Part shown: positions 34,114 to 42,431 of the stretch, piece after piece
How the letters are laid out: each line of letters starts with the position of its first letter
Numbering within the stretch: position 1 is the first letter of the stretch
Assembly: GCA_902810705.1 (NCBI GenBank)
Contig: CADDYU010000014.1
Coordinates: 1 to 45,506, forward strand
Source: Methylococcaceae bacterium
GTDB lineage: Bacteria > Pseudomonadota > Gammaproteobacteria > Methylococcales > Methylococcaceae
Length of the DNA: 45,506 nucleotides
Direction: 5' to 3'
The notes under the pieces: generated by a model
The model's input: the letters and a program-made list of their open reading frames with translations, nothing else
The model's database searches: none
What the model was told of the DNA's origin: nothing
Made by a program: the position numbers and the translations under genes

Positions 34114-35345
34114 GGGCCCGCCCCCGTCTCGGAGGTGGCGGGCGGCGGCGCCGATCCCTTCGGCTCCTCGGTTCCGTCGCTCTTGGATTTGGCTTCCGCC
34201 TCTTCGGCCTCGAGGCGCAATTTTTCGATGTTGCGAAGCAGGCCTAGAGACTTGCCAACATCCGGAAATGGCACGCCGATGGAGCGAGCGAGCAAGTCGT
34301 TAAGCTGGGTCTCGACTTCCCGGGTGTCGGGCGCCGAAGCGTCGAAGTGCTCCTTGAGCCAGCCGACGGCCGACGTCAGACTATCCTTGTACAAGGCTTC
34401 GTCTCCCCTGATCAGCGCCGCCCGAGCGGTCTCGAGCTTGAGCAGGAAGATCTGCCGCAGGGCCTCGGCCTCCTCTGGCGTCAGTACCGCCTCGATCGGC
34501 CGATCGGTGCGCCGAATCGTCACCAGGCCCTTCAAGTCTTTGAAAGCTGAATCCAGCGCGCTTTTTTCCTGTCCCTCGCCGGCCTCGCCGCCCGCTTCTG
34601 GCTTTTGGGCATGCTCCTTGGCCGCGTCCGCGTGTGGCAGGAACAAAGGGATCGTCTTGACCTTGCCTTCCAATGCCAAAAGCTTGGCGGAAATTCCAAC
34701 CACGTCGGGCGCGTCCAGCCTCTTTAGGGTTTCGATTTCCTGGGCCAGCGCCTCGCGCACCTTGAACACCGCCGGGTCACCGCTGTCGTGCAGCCGCTGG
34801 TCGGCCGCCTCCATCGCCGCGCGTGCCGCCTTGACGTCGCCCACCAGGTGCAATTTTTGATTGGCGATGCTGAGGAGATATTCGGCATCGGCCACCAGGA
34901 GATCACCGCGAGTCTTGTTGAGCTGCCGCTGAATATGCTGGACGGCCCCGCCCAATTCACTGCGGGTCGCGTCGATACGGCCGCTCAAGCTAGCCGTATG
35001 CTCGTTGAGCATCCGCTCGAATTTGGCGTCCTCGGTCGCGGCTTGGGATTGAACCGTGGCCAGCTGCGAATGGAGGGCCGCCACCTCCTCCTGCACGGCA
35101 TTGAGCTGTCGCGTCACTTCCAGAATTTGCTGGTCCTTACTGCTTAGCTGCCCTCCGAGGCCCTCCTGCTTGGAACGCAATTCCTGGAGCAGAAACCAGC
35201 CGCCAACCGCCAGCGCCACCACGGCCAGCAGCACGACATAACCCACCCAAGCCAGACGACGGGGCTTGACCGGTTGTGGTCCGGCGGGCTTGGCTTCGCC
35301 AGCTGGCGCCGCCGACTCAGCAACGGGCTCGGCGGTGGATACCAT
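34110..35345 (-). CDS. hemX: HemX, membrane-anchored coiled-coil protein
   Basis: A 411-residue protein: Ala/Pro-rich cytoplasmic N-terminus, one membrane helix (LAWVGYVVLLAVVALAVGGW), a coiled coil (roughly residues 65-125) and the HemX domain. The ATG at 35345 has GAGGA about 7 bases upstream and is preferred to a TTG seven codons earlier. Its role in tetrapyrrole synthesis is unproven; it was annotated as a uroporphyrinogen methyltransferase but lacks that domain. It is translationally coupled to hemY. Confidence 0.9.
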   Translation of the reverse strand: MVSTAEPVAESAAPAGEAKPAGPQPVKPRRLAWVGYVVLLAVVALAVGGWFLLQELRSKQEGLGGQLSSKDQQILEVTRQLNAVQEEVAALHSQLATVQSQAATEDAKFERMLNEHTASLSGRIDATRSELGGAVQHIQRQLNKTRGDLLVADAEYLLSIANQKLHLVGDVKAARAAMEAADQRLHDSGDPAVFKVREALAQEIETLKRLDAPDVVGISAKLLALEGKVKTIPLFLPHADAAKEHAQKPEAGGEAGEGQEKSALDSAFKDLKGLVTIRRTDRPIEAVLTPEEAEALRQIFLLKLETARAALIRGDEALYKDSLTSAVGWLKEHFDASAPDTREVETQLNDLLARSIGVPFPDVGKSLGLLRNIEKLRLEAEEAEAKSKSDGTEEPKGSAPPPATSETGAGP

Positions 35346-35544
35346 TACTTTTTCCTCGTCAACCAATGCTCTATCCCCGTCTGAAATGATTTTATAGGTT
35401 TTATTAAGCTATATAAGCCTATTGCAAAGACGTAAGGCCAAGGGCGAATTGCTCGGATCCTGACCCTATGCCTGAACTTAGGTCCCTCCCGTTCCAATCT
35501 CCCCTAGCTAACGCCCTCTCAGGAGACTTTAATCTAAGTATCTT
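35346..35544 (-). promoter_or_regulatory. AT-rich spacer between hemD and hemX, possible internal promoter
   Basis: The 199-base gap breaks an otherwise tight operon. Its half nearest hemX is AT-rich, with several TATA-like hexamers (around 35390-35415 on the minus strand), so hemXY may have its own promoter. No single -35/-10 pair is clearly best. Confidence 0.35.
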
Positions 35545-36360
35545 TTAACGCGGGACGCCTGACGAGGAGCGCGGGTCATTCCCTTCTCGATAAAGTTGAA
35601 CAACAGCGTTACAAAGCCCTTGGTTGCTGGCCTCTTGAGCCACCGCTACCCGACGCCAACCCCGCTCGCGCGCGATAGCCGCAATACGCTCGCCGATCAC
35701 CGCCAAGGGCGTTCGATAGGCAAATTCGGCTCTGGCCTCGCCCAAAAGTTCCACCAGAGCGTCCAAGGCTTCCCCGCTGGTGACGACTACCGCGTCGATA
35801 TCGCCCCGTCGCCACAGCTCGATACAAGCCGCGCCGTCCGCCTGGGCCTTCACCCGCCGGTAGACTTCGGCGTAAGCCGTCTCCGCCCCGCGTTCCCTCA
35901 GAACGTCCGCAAGGTGCTCGCGTCCCCCCACGCCGCGCACGATCAAGATGTGCTGACCGGCGACTTCGGCGAATTCGGGCGCGCCCAAAAGGGATTCGCT
36001 ATTAGACTTCGGTTCGGGAATCAGGTCTACCCGGATGCCCGCATCCGCCAAGGCTTTGGCGGTCGCCCCACCCAAGGCCGCGATCCGCGTCCTCGGCGAG
36101 AGGTGAAAGGTTCCGTTCTTCGCCGCCAGGGCAAAGCGCACGGCGTTGGCGCTGACGAAAATAAGCCAATCCCAATAATCGGGCCGATCCATTAAGTCAG
36201 CCGCGGCTTGGTTGTCTTCCAGCGGCCGGATGTCCATCAGCGGCAACTGCAAGGCTCGCCCGCCGGCGGATTCGATCATGGCCGAGAGGCCCGCGCCCTG
36301 CCCGGCCGGCCGGGTGACCAGCACCGTGAGACCCGCCAGCGGGAAATTAGCCGATTCCAT
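35545..36360 (-). CDS. hemD: Uroporphyrinogen-III synthase
   Basis: A 271-residue enzyme that closes hydroxymethylbilane with inversion of ring D. The family is poorly conserved, but the two-domain pattern is present: LTVLVTRPAGQGAGLSAMIE at the start, DWLIFVSANAVRFAL, and the second half VVVTSGEALDALVELLGE ... RTPLAVIGERIAAIARERG. It begins 6 bases after hemC stops, which supports the call as much as the motifs do. It is cotranscribed with hemC. Confidence 0.93.
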   Translation of the reverse strand: MESANFPLAGLTVLVTRPAGQGAGLSAMIESAGGRALQLPLMDIRPLEDNQAAADLMDRPDYWDWLIFVSANAVRFALAAKNGTFHLSPRTRIAALGGATAKALADAGIRVDLIPEPKSNSESLLGAPEFAEVAGQHILIVRGVGGREHLADVLRERGAETAYAEVYRRVKAQADGAACIELWRRGDIDAVVVTSGEALDALVELLGEARAEFAYRTPLAVIGERIAAIARERGWRRVAVAQEASNQGLCNAVVQLYREGNDPRSSSGVPR

Positions 36361-36366
36361 CCTGAT

Positions 36367-37290
36367 TCAACCGAAAAGCTGCGCGAGGATGCGGTCCGCT
36401 CCACGGACCAAAAGATCCTCCGCCAAGGCGATGCCCATATCCCCTGCGTTCTCCGCTGGACCTTCGATCTCGCCGCGTACGATTTGGCTTCCGTCGGGTC
36501 TCCCGACCAGGCCGCGCAACCGAAGCCGATCGCCCGACAATTCGGCGTAGCCGGCGATGGGCACCTGACAGCCGCCGTTGAGCCGCTTACTGAACGCCCG
36601 CTCGGCGCTTACGCACCACATCGTCGGCACATCATGCAGCACCTCCAAGAGGCTGTTGACCCGGATATCGTCCCGGCGGCACTCGATGCTGATGGCCCCC
36701 TGGCCGCACGCCGGCAGGCTGGCTTCCGGAGCCAAATGCTCGGTTATCCGATGGGAGAGCCCCAATCGCTTGAGGCCAGCGGCCGCCAAGATGACGGCGT
36801 CGTAGCCTTCCGACACCAGCTTGTCCAGTCGGGTTCCGACATTACCGCGAAGATTGACCATCTCGCAGTCTGGAAAACGGAATTTGAGCTGGCACTGCCG
36901 GCGTAGGCTGGAAGTACCGATGCGGGCACGGGAAGGCAACTGGGCCAGGGAAGCGTGACGTTCGGAAACGAACGCATCGCGGGGATCTTCCCGCGCAAGA
37001 ATAGCGGCGAGGTGCAAGCCTTTTGGAAGCTCCGCCGGCACATCCTTCATGGAATGAACCGCCAAATCAGCGGTGCCTTCCAGTAGCCCCTGCTCCAATT
37101 CCTTGACGAACAAACCCTTGCCGCCAATCTTCGCAAGCGGGGCGTCAAGCAGCTTATCGCCCCGCGTCACTATCTTAACCATCTCCACTTGGAGACCGGG
37201 GTACGCGGCCCTAAGACGCGAGGCGACGTGCTCGGCCTGCCATAGAGCCAGCGGGCTTTTACGCGTGGCGATGCGGATCGGATTAGGCAT
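36367..37290 (-). CDS. hemC: Porphobilinogen deaminase (hydroxymethylbilane synthase)
   Basis: A 307-residue enzyme that joins four porphobilinogens. It has [18 protein letters not shown], the catalytic-Asp region [37 protein letters not shown] and the dipyrromethane-cofactor Cys in [13 protein letters not shown] (about residue 241). The ATG at 37290 fits the conserved N-terminus; upstream in-frame sequence is rejected. It heads hemC-hemD-hemX-hemY. Confidence 0.96.
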   Translation of the reverse strand: MPNPIRIATRKSPLALWQAEHVASRLRAAYPGLQVEMVKIVTRGDKLLDAPLAKIGGKGLFVKELEQGLLEGTADLAVHSMKDVPAELPKGLHLAAILAREDPRDAFVSERHASLAQLPSRARIGTSSLRRQCQLKFRFPDCEMVNLRGNVGTRLDKLVSEGYDAVILAAAGLKRLGLSHRITEHLAPEASLPACGQGAISIECRRDDIRVNSLLEVLHDVPTMWCVSAERAFSKRLNGGCQVPIAGYAELSGDRLRLRGLVGRPDGSQIVRGEIEGPAENAGDMGIALAEDLLVRGADRILAQLFG

Positions 37291-37502
37291 GAAGACGCGG
37301 ACCGTAGAAAAATGTTCGCATTGTAGCAGAGCTTGAAAAGAAACCGCGCCGCCCGGCCAGGCAAGCCGGGGAATCGCGCCATACGTCATGGCTCTCGAAA
37401 ATGAGATTTAAGATCGCGGTCGGCCGATCACGGCTCACCATGCAGTACTCGCCTTAGAATTGTCAGCTTCGGCAAAGATTTCGCGGTTCCGGCTCAGGCC
37501 AC

Positions 37503-38276
37503 CTAAATCCCCGTCACTGCCTCGCCATCCCGGAACAGTACCAATTGGTTCTCGTGTAGCTTCGTCCAAGCTTCGTTGTCGGTGAGCGGCAAGGTAGCGA
37601 TCACGGTGACCCGATCGTTAGGCGTAGTGACCTCACTGAAGTCCACGGTGACATCTTGATCCACCAGATGGGCGTGACTGAAGGGCGCCTTGCGGGTGAT
37701 GAAATGTAGATTCGTCGAGCAATAGGCATAAAGCGCGTCGCCATCAGACAGGAGGTAGTTGAAGACGCCGTGCCGTCCGATCTCCGGGGAGAGACGCTGC
37801 AACTCGCCGAAAATCGCCTCGTCATGAGGCCGGCCTTCCGGGAAAACCCGGCGCAGGCTATCGAGAATATGGCAGAAGGCCCGTTCGCTGTCGGTCTCGC
37901 CGACTGGCCGATATTGACCCGACAGGACAGGCCAATAATTCTCCAGATTCCCGTTGTGAGCGAAGATCCAGTATCGACCCCACAGTTCTCGCTGAAAGGG
38001 ATGACTATTCTCCACGGCGATGCGGCCTTGGGTGGCTTTGCGGATATGAGCGATGACGTTGGTCGAATGAATGGGGTAACGGCGGACCAGCTCAGCCACC
38101 GGCGATTCGATGGTAGCCTTCGAATCCAGGAACACTCGGCAGCCGCGGCCCTCGAAAAAGGCGATGCCCCAGCCGTCCCGATGATGGTCGGTCAACCCGC
38201 CGCGTACGTGAAAGCCTTCGAACGAAAAGCAGATGTCAGTGGGGACGTTGCAGTTCATGCCCAGCAGTTGGCACAT
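37503..38276 (-). CDS. Class II glutamine amidotransferase (YafJ-like)
   Basis: A 257-residue Ntn-hydrolase. Met1 is followed directly by Cys2 (MCQLLGMNCN), which becomes the N-terminal nucleophile after processing. Characteristic are GLTDHHRDGWGIAFFEG, VIAHIRKATQG (Arg), FAHNGNLENYW (Asn-Gly) and PVGETDSERAFCHIL (Asp). CGGAGAG 7 bases upstream of the ATG at 38276 supports the start; longer readings are not conserved. Family members hydrolyse glutamine or gamma-glutamyl amides; the acceptor is unknown. Confidence 0.9.
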   Translation of the reverse strand: MCQLLGMNCNVPTDICFSFEGFHVRGGLTDHHRDGWGIAFFEGRGCRVFLDSKATIESPVAELVRRYPIHSTNVIAHIRKATQGRIAVENSHPFQRELWGRYWIFAHNGNLENYWPVLSGQYRPVGETDSERAFCHILDSLRRVFPEGRPHDEAIFGELQRLSPEIGRHGVFNYLLSDGDALYAYCSTNLHFITRKAPFSHAHLVDQDVTVDFSEVTTPNDRVTVIATLPLTDNEAWTKLHENQLVLFRDGEAVTGI

Positions 38277-38694
38277 GGAAGTCGCTCTCCGGAAGCTTTC
38301 GGCAAGCGCCCTCAGTATGCCATGAAAAGGCCCGGTCGAATGGATAATCAACCTTCCCGCGGGTGCACAGATTCCTCCATCTGCTCGGTGGCATCGTTTC
38401 TCGATGAATTGACCGTCGGACTCATCGCATGCGCCCGCCTCCGCTCCGCGGGAAGTGGTCGGAGCAGCGGTTCCAGCCGGCGGGAATCGTGCAGCGCCCG
38501 ATCCAACCACTTTCCGCAGTGCCATGGGTGCGTTGACTCCCTTCGCGGGCCGGCCGGGTGCCGAGGGAAATGCGAAGCTTTTTCAAGGCAAGCTCCAGAA
38601 CGGCCAAAAGGCCGATCCCGCGCTAATGCGAATCGGCCTTTCCTGCCTGTGAATCCTGGGAAGGGGCTGTTCGGCGCCCTACCTGGAGTGGTTT
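38277..38694. other. Gene-free spacer
   Basis: About 420 bases between two minus-strand genes. It should contain the promoter of the glutamine amidotransferase, but none is clear. The only structure is the hairpin at 38607-38641, annotated separately. Open frames here have no recognisable protein features. Confidence 0.4.
38607..38641 (-). terminator. Probable terminator of the RRM protein gene
   Basis: A 10-bp perfect stem (38607-38616 with 38632-38641) with a small inner CGC/GCG stem in the loop. On the minus strand it is followed by only a short T-run, so termination may be weak. It lies 54 bases past the stop of the RRM gene ending at 38695. Confidence 0.45.
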
Positions 38695-39006
38695 TTAAAA
38701 TCGGCGCCCGCCGCCAAAACCACCACGATTGCCTCCGGCAAAGCCGCCGGATCTTTCCTCGCGCGGGCGGGCCTCGTTGACCGTCAAACTGCGCCCGTCA
38801 ATATCCTTGCCGTGCAAGGCGGAAATGGCGGCTTGAGCCTCCTGATCGTTGCCCATCTCCACGAAACCAAAGCCTTTGGAGCGGCCGGTATCGCGATCCA
38901 TGATGATATTTGCGGATTCTACCGTGCCATGCGCGGCGAATAGCTCTTCGAGCTCACGGTTACTGACGGTGTAGCTCAGATTGCCGACGTACAATTTCTT
39001 ACTCAT
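38695..39006 (-). CDS. RRM RNA-binding protein with Gly/Arg-rich tail
   Basis: A 103-residue protein with one RNA-recognition motif: RNP2 KLYVGNL near the start and RNP1 SKGFGFVEM near residues 43-51. A glycine/arginine/phenylalanine-rich tail (FAGGNRGGFGGGRRF) follows, as in cyanobacterial and proteobacterial Rbp proteins. Such proteins bind RNA and are often cold-induced. It is one of two RRM genes downstream of the DEAD-box helicase, but is separated from the other by a terminator, so it has its own promoter, probably in 39007-39064. Confidence 0.92.
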   Translation of the reverse strand: MSKKLYVGNLSYTVSNRELEELFAAHGTVESANIIMDRDTGRSKGFGFVEMGNDQEAQAAISALHGKDIDGRSLTVNEARPREERSGGFAGGNRGGFGGGRRF

Positions 39007-39064
39007 AAAAAACCCTAGCTAGTAAGTGCAAGATTAAAGAACAGAATCGAGAAAAGAACAGAAT

Positions 39065-39097
39065 AAAAAAGATGGCTGCCGATTCGATCGGTCAGCC
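39065..39097 (-). terminator. Intrinsic terminator after the second RRM gene
   Basis: On the minus strand GGCTG-A-CCGAT pairs with ATCGGCAGCC (39087-39097 with 39074-39083), with a 3-base loop and one bulged base, then ATC and six Ts (39065-39070). It begins one base after the stop codon of the gene at 39099-39368. Confidence 0.82.
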
Positions 39098-39098
39098 T

Positions 39099-39368
39099 TT
39101 AACGACGCCTTTTACCGCCGCTTCGCCCACGGGGACGCTCTTCGTTGACACGAAGACAGTTGCCGCGCAGGGTGTGCCCGTTTAGGGCGCTGATCGCGGC
39201 GCGGGCCTCATGGCCTTCCATTTCGATAAAGCCGAAACCGCGGCAGCGGCCGCTGAAGATGTCCCGCGCCAAATCCATCGAGCGCACCCGACCGTGCTCG
39301 GCGAACAGATCGTTGAACTCCTTCTCGGTAAGGTCGGGCGGCAGATTGCCGGCATAGATTCTCAGCAT
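39099..39368 (-). CDS. RRM RNA-binding protein
   Basis: An 89-residue RRM protein with RNP2 RIYAGNL and RNP1 CRGFGFIEM, ending in a basic GRSGGKRRR tail. It is similar in plan to the neighbour at 38695-39006 but clearly diverged. It starts 36 bases after the helicase stop on the same strand and ends at a strong terminator, so helicase and RRM probably share one transcript. A shared role in RNA remodelling, for example in the cold, is inferred. Confidence 0.92.
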   Translation of the reverse strand: MLRIYAGNLPPDLTEKEFNDLFAEHGRVRSMDLARDIFSGRCRGFGFIEMEGHEARAAISALNGHTLRGNCLRVNEERPRGRSGGKRRR

Positions 39369-39403
39369 GATGATTATCCTCTCGGTGAAGCCCCGGCACC
39401 GCT

Positions 39404-40654
39404 TTAAAGCAGGCGGCGAGGCGAGGTTGACGGGCCACGGCGCGAGGCCGGCCGGTGTTTAGAGTCCGGCATCGGGTTGGGCGGGGTCCGCGGAAACGGC
39501 GTGTCCGCCTGGAGGGTAGCCAGAATTTCTTCCGGCACCGGATGGGCGGGCAATCTCCGGCCGAGGAGACGCTCGATATCCCGCAGTTGGGAGGCCTCGT
39601 CCTTGCACACTAGCGAAACCGCCGCGCCGTCGGCACCCGCCCGGCCGGTCCGGCCGATGCGATGCACGTAATCCTCGGGAACATGCGGAAGTTCATAGTT
39701 GACCACGTGAGGAAGCTGCTGGATGTCCAAGCCACGGGCGGCAATGTCGGTGGCCACCAAGATTTGCACCCGATCCTCCTTGAAGGCGGCGAGCGCCTGC
39801 ATCCTGGCGGACTGGCTCTTGTTGCCGTGGATCACGGCGACCTGAAAACCATCCCGGCCGAGCTGTTCCGCCAGCTTGTTGGCGCCATGCTTGGTGCGGG
39901 TGAACACCAGGGTTTGGCCCCAATACTCTTGGCTCAAGAGATGCGCGAGCAGCGCCTGCTTGCCCGTCTTGGGCACATGATAGACGCTCTGGCTAACCAG
40001 CTCGGCCGGCGCATTGCGCGGCGCCACTTCGATGCTGAGCGGCCGGTGCAGGAGTCCCGCGGCGAGCCTCCGGATGCCCTCGGAGAAGGTGGCGGAAAAC
40101 AAGAGGTTCTGGCGGGTCCGGGGCAGCAGCCCCAGGATGCGCTTGATGTCATGGATGAATCCCATGTCGAGCATGCGGTCGGCCTCGTCCAGCACGAGAC
40201 AATCGACGTCGGAGAGATTCGCGTGCTGCTGAGCAACGAGATCCAGCAGGCGTCCGGGCGTCGCGATCAAAATATCGATACCCCGGCGCAAGGCAGCCGC
40301 TTGGGGCTGCAGGCCGACACCGCCGAAGACGACCGTGGTCCGGATACCGGTATGCCGGCCGTACACGCGAACGCTTTCGCTGACCTGCGCGGCGAGTTCA
40401 CGGGTGGGTACCAGCACCAGCGCCCGGGGTGCGCGGCCCGGCCGAGTGTCGCGCCCGACGCCTTCTAGGCGCTGCAATAAAGGCAGAGTGAACGCAGCGG
40501 TCTTGCCGGTGCCGGTCTGAGCCGCGGCCAAAAGGTCTCGGCCATCGAGCACGGCGGGAATGGCTTGCGCTTGAATTGGCGTCGGGGAGGCATAACCTTG
40601 TTCGGCTACGGCGCGCAGGAGGGGTTCGGAAAGACCCAGGGAAGTAAAAGCCAT
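39404..40654 (-). CDS. rhlE: DEAD-box ATP-dependent RNA helicase (RhlE-like)
   Basis: A 416-residue helicase with the full set of motifs: Q motif ([19 protein letters not shown] ... PTPIQ), [12 protein letters not shown], Ia [60 protein letters not shown] and [14 protein letters not shown]. The tail of about 50 residues is Pro/Arg-rich, typical of RhlE-type proteins. AGGAA about 8 bases upstream supports the ATG at 40654. It heads a unit with the RRM gene at 39099. Confidence 0.93.
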   Translation of the reverse strand: MAFTSLGLSEPLLRAVAEQGYASPTPIQAQAIPAVLDGRDLLAAAQTGTGKTAAFTLPLLQRLEGVGRDTRPGRAPRALVLVPTRELAAQVSESVRVYGRHTGIRTTVVFGGVGLQPQAAALRRGIDILIATPGRLLDLVAQQHANLSDVDCLVLDEADRMLDMGFIHDIKRILGLLPRTRQNLLFSATFSEGIRRLAAGLLHRPLSIEVAPRNAPAELVSQSVYHVPKTGKQALLAHLLSQEYWGQTLVFTRTKHGANKLAEQLGRDGFQVAVIHGNKSQSARMQALAAFKEDRVQILVATDIAARGLDIQQLPHVVNYELPHVPEDYVHRIGRTGRAGADGAAVSLVCKDEASQLRDIERLLGRRLPAHPVPEEILATLQADTPFPRTPPNPMPDSKHRPASRRGPSTSPRRLL

Positions 40655-40985
40655 GTCATTTTTTCCTGACTCTGCCTGCCGCGCGACAAACACGGCACCG
40701 GTTCCAGCATGAGCATTGGGTTGAGGTGACCACAGGGTGTGCCCGAAGGAACACCGCGTGCGGTTTGCAGGAGGAGGCGGGACTAGCAGGTGCCTGATGG
40801 CAGAGACTGAGTGGAAACTTCCGTATCCTCGTGACGCAAACCGGACTTGCGCCGCGACAAACTGTGATCAGGATACGCGCTTTTCTTGGAATTACCTAAT
40901 CGGATATTTTTTCGCCGATCTATGGACATCTCTCTGATAAAGGCGCATTGTGCCTAAACTAAAGGACTAAGCATGCAGGAATGTT
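40655..40985. other. Divergent spacer between rhlE and a small gene pair
   Basis: About 330 bases. It must hold promoters for the minus-strand helicase and the plus-strand small genes. GC content falls towards 40985, where a short inverted repeat AGGC-gcattgt-GCCT lies at about 40938-40952. Neither promoter can be assigned with confidence, and no protein-like frame is convincing. Confidence 0.35.
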
Positions 40986-41192
40986 ATGAACCATTCAGAA
41001 TCGCGATTCCCTATCGGTACAGCCGTATTCTACAAATCCAAGCACCCGGACTTCATTAATGCTCAAGACCTTGGCACGAAGGCGGTGATAACCCAATATT
41101 CACAGAGAAGAACAGGAAATTGCTTCATCGAGTTTTCCTCCGGCATCATTCTACGAGTACCTGAGAGCGATCTCGCGCCAATCAGTGAATGA
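40986..41192 (+). CDS. Small protein of unknown family, first of a paralogous pair
   Basis: A 68-residue protein, with AGGA about 7 bases upstream of the ATG. It aligns along its length with the next gene's product: both start MN, reach a G-x-x-V-x-YK motif at the same residue, then share P-x-F-x-NA, a K-(A)V-x-T-x-Y stretch, CFI-x-F-x-SGI-x-L-x-VPE-x-D and a C-terminal Pro. The pattern is all-beta, possibly an SH3-like barrel. No family is recognised. Its stop overlaps the alternative ATG of its paralogue. Confidence 0.72.
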   Translation: MNHSESRFPIGTAVFYKSKHPDFINAQDLGTKAVITQYSQRRTGNCFIEFSSGIILRVPESDLAPISE

Positions 41193-41206
41193 GATGGAGG
41201 TTCCTT

Positions 41207-41431
41207 GTGAATGGTTCATGTCCGCAGCTCCCTACGGGCGTAATCGTGCTCTACAAGCCAGAGAAACCGAATTTCGAGAATGCTCGATATACCGGCAAAG
41301 AGGCTGTGGTCACTCGGTACTTGTGCCCGAATACGTGGTATGCGCCGCCATTACCAAGAGAGTGTTTTATTAAATTCGATTCTGGCATCACCTTATTGGT
41401 GCCCGAAAACGATATTGTGCTGCCCGAATAG
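41207..41431 (+). CDS. Small protein of unknown family, second of a paralogous pair
   Basis: A 74-residue protein starting with GTG at 41207. GGAGG (41196-41200) is 6 bases upstream, and with this start the N-terminus matches the length of its paralogue exactly up to the YK motif. An in-frame ATG at 41189, overlapping the previous stop, would add six residues. It differs from its neighbour mainly by a short insert rich in Pro and aromatic residues before CFIKFDSGI. Function unknown; translation is probably coupled. Confidence 0.72.
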   Translation: MNGSCPQLPTGVIVLYKPEKPNFENARYTGKEAVVTRYLCPNTWYAPPLPRECFIKFDSGITLLVPENDIVLPE

Positions 41432-41465
41432 AAGTAACCGCCGCTCGAGCCGAATGCTAGAAGGC

Positions 41466-41513
41466 AAACCCGGACTCAAGGAATCCGGAGGCGTTCAATC
41501 GGGTTTATTTTTT
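41466..41513 (+). terminator. Probable terminator of the small gene pair
   Basis: AAACCCG (41466-41472) pairs with CGGGTTT (41500-41506), followed by A and six Ts (41508-41513). The large loop contains an alternative CCGGA/TCCGG stem. It lies 35 bases after the second paralogue's stop. Confidence 0.5.
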
Positions 41514-41541
41514 GCCCGTGATTTTTTCTTCAGAGGTTGAG

Positions 41542-41805
41542 ATGCCGTCTACGAGCTTAACCCCCCGTGATCCTTTTCTCACGCCCAGCGATTTTCAACA
41601 AACCTGCGGATTCTGCGGTTGCGTATTCCGCGTGGAGATCACGTGGCGGACATCCTATTCCTACAAGGCCAGCCAGGACACGCAAGCCTATTCCTGCCCG
41701 GAGTGCCGACGCGATTGCCGAATCAAAACCTCCACCGCGCCGCAGGTTATTTTGATCTCAAAACGCACCGACGGCCGCGTGGATCTCTATCGTCCGCTGA
41801 ATTAG
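41542..41805 (+). CDS. Small zinc-ribbon-like protein
   Basis: An 87-residue protein with AGAGG about 5 bases before the ATG. Two Cys knuckles, CGFCGC near residue 22 and CPECRRDC near residue 51, are spaced as in a zinc ribbon, and beta-strand-like segments (FRVEITWRTSYSYKA; QVILISKRTDGRVDLY) surround them. I recognise no family. It follows the small paralogous pair and a likely terminator, so it may be a separate transcript. Binding of nucleic acid or protein is possible but not shown. Confidence 0.6.
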   Translation: MPSTSLTPRDPFLTPSDFQQTCGFCGCVFRVEITWRTSYSYKASQDTQAYSCPECRRDCRIKTSTAPQVILISKRTDGRVDLYRPLN

Positions 41806-42200
41806 ATTTGGTCGGACAGCGCGAGAAAGTGCGCGACACCCTCGCCAAAACTGAAGCGGGCAAGCTTGCGCCGCTTCCTTGGCTGTTCCTTCCCGGCACG
41901 AGCGCGTACGGTCAAGACGCCGCCTCGCCGATCTCCGGATAACGCTCTGCATCGAGGCGCACGCCGCCGAATGGACCGACTTGGCGTTTACCTGCCTTTT
42001 CGCGCCAAATCGAAAGTACGTCTGGGATACTTGTTTCACGGCTTTCGCGGTTGCATTTCGACGGCTGTTGGACCCTTCGAATCTCCCGGGCGACGGTCTT
42101 TCAGTCGCTATGGTTCTAATAATCGCAAGGACACGCGAAAACGGCTAGAGAAAGGTTTTGGGCCTTTCTCGATATATTTTTATCCAATAAGTAATCGATT
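41806..42200. other. Spacer with no convincing gene, hairpin near its end
   Basis: Almost 400 bases. Several short open frames exist on both strands, but none has a ribosome site together with protein-like composition. A hairpin GAGAAAGG/CCTTTCTC (42148-42155 with 42163-42170) is followed by a weak T-rich stretch (42173-42181). It could be a terminator on the plus strand. The last 40 bases are AT-rich and may promote the tiny gene at 42201. Confidence 0.4.
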
Positions 42201-42365
42201 ATGAAAAAAAGCGAAAAGACTTATCTGCAATCGGCCAAATACCGATGTCCTTTGTGCAAGCAAATAGTATTGTCATACGATTACCTATTTGTGCGTCGAC
42301 GATCCGCAAATGGCGTTTGGACTATCATCGAATGTTGCCGGAAATGCAAAGAGCTGAGATTTTAA
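42201..42365 (+). CDS. 54-residue zinc-finger-like microprotein
   Basis: A small frame with the N-terminus MKKSEKTYLQSAKYR, a CPLC knuckle near residues 16-19 and a CCRKC knuckle near 45-49. The pair would form a compact C4 zinc ribbon. The A-rich N-terminus is typical of real bacterial starts, though no clear Shine-Dalgarno is seen. It is the second Cys-knuckle protein in this patch, but it is not obviously homologous to the first. It is too short for many gene callers. Confidence 0.5.
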   Translation: MKKSEKTYLQSAKYRCPLCKQIVLSYDYLFVRRRSANGVWTIIECCRKCKELRF

Positions 42366-42431
42366 GCACTCGCGGCGCTTGGCATGCCGACCGACCTAAT
42401 GATATAGCACTGGTTGCCGACTGATCTCGCA

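Noticed and set aside
40737-40937. 66-codon plus-strand frame upstream of the small gene pair
   Set aside because: No ribosome site, no homology pattern, and it occupies the expected promoter region of rhlE and the pair.
41879-42148. 89-codon plus-strand frame in the spacer after the zinc-ribbon gene
   Set aside because: No Shine-Dalgarno, mixed composition and competing frames on both strands; not supportable.
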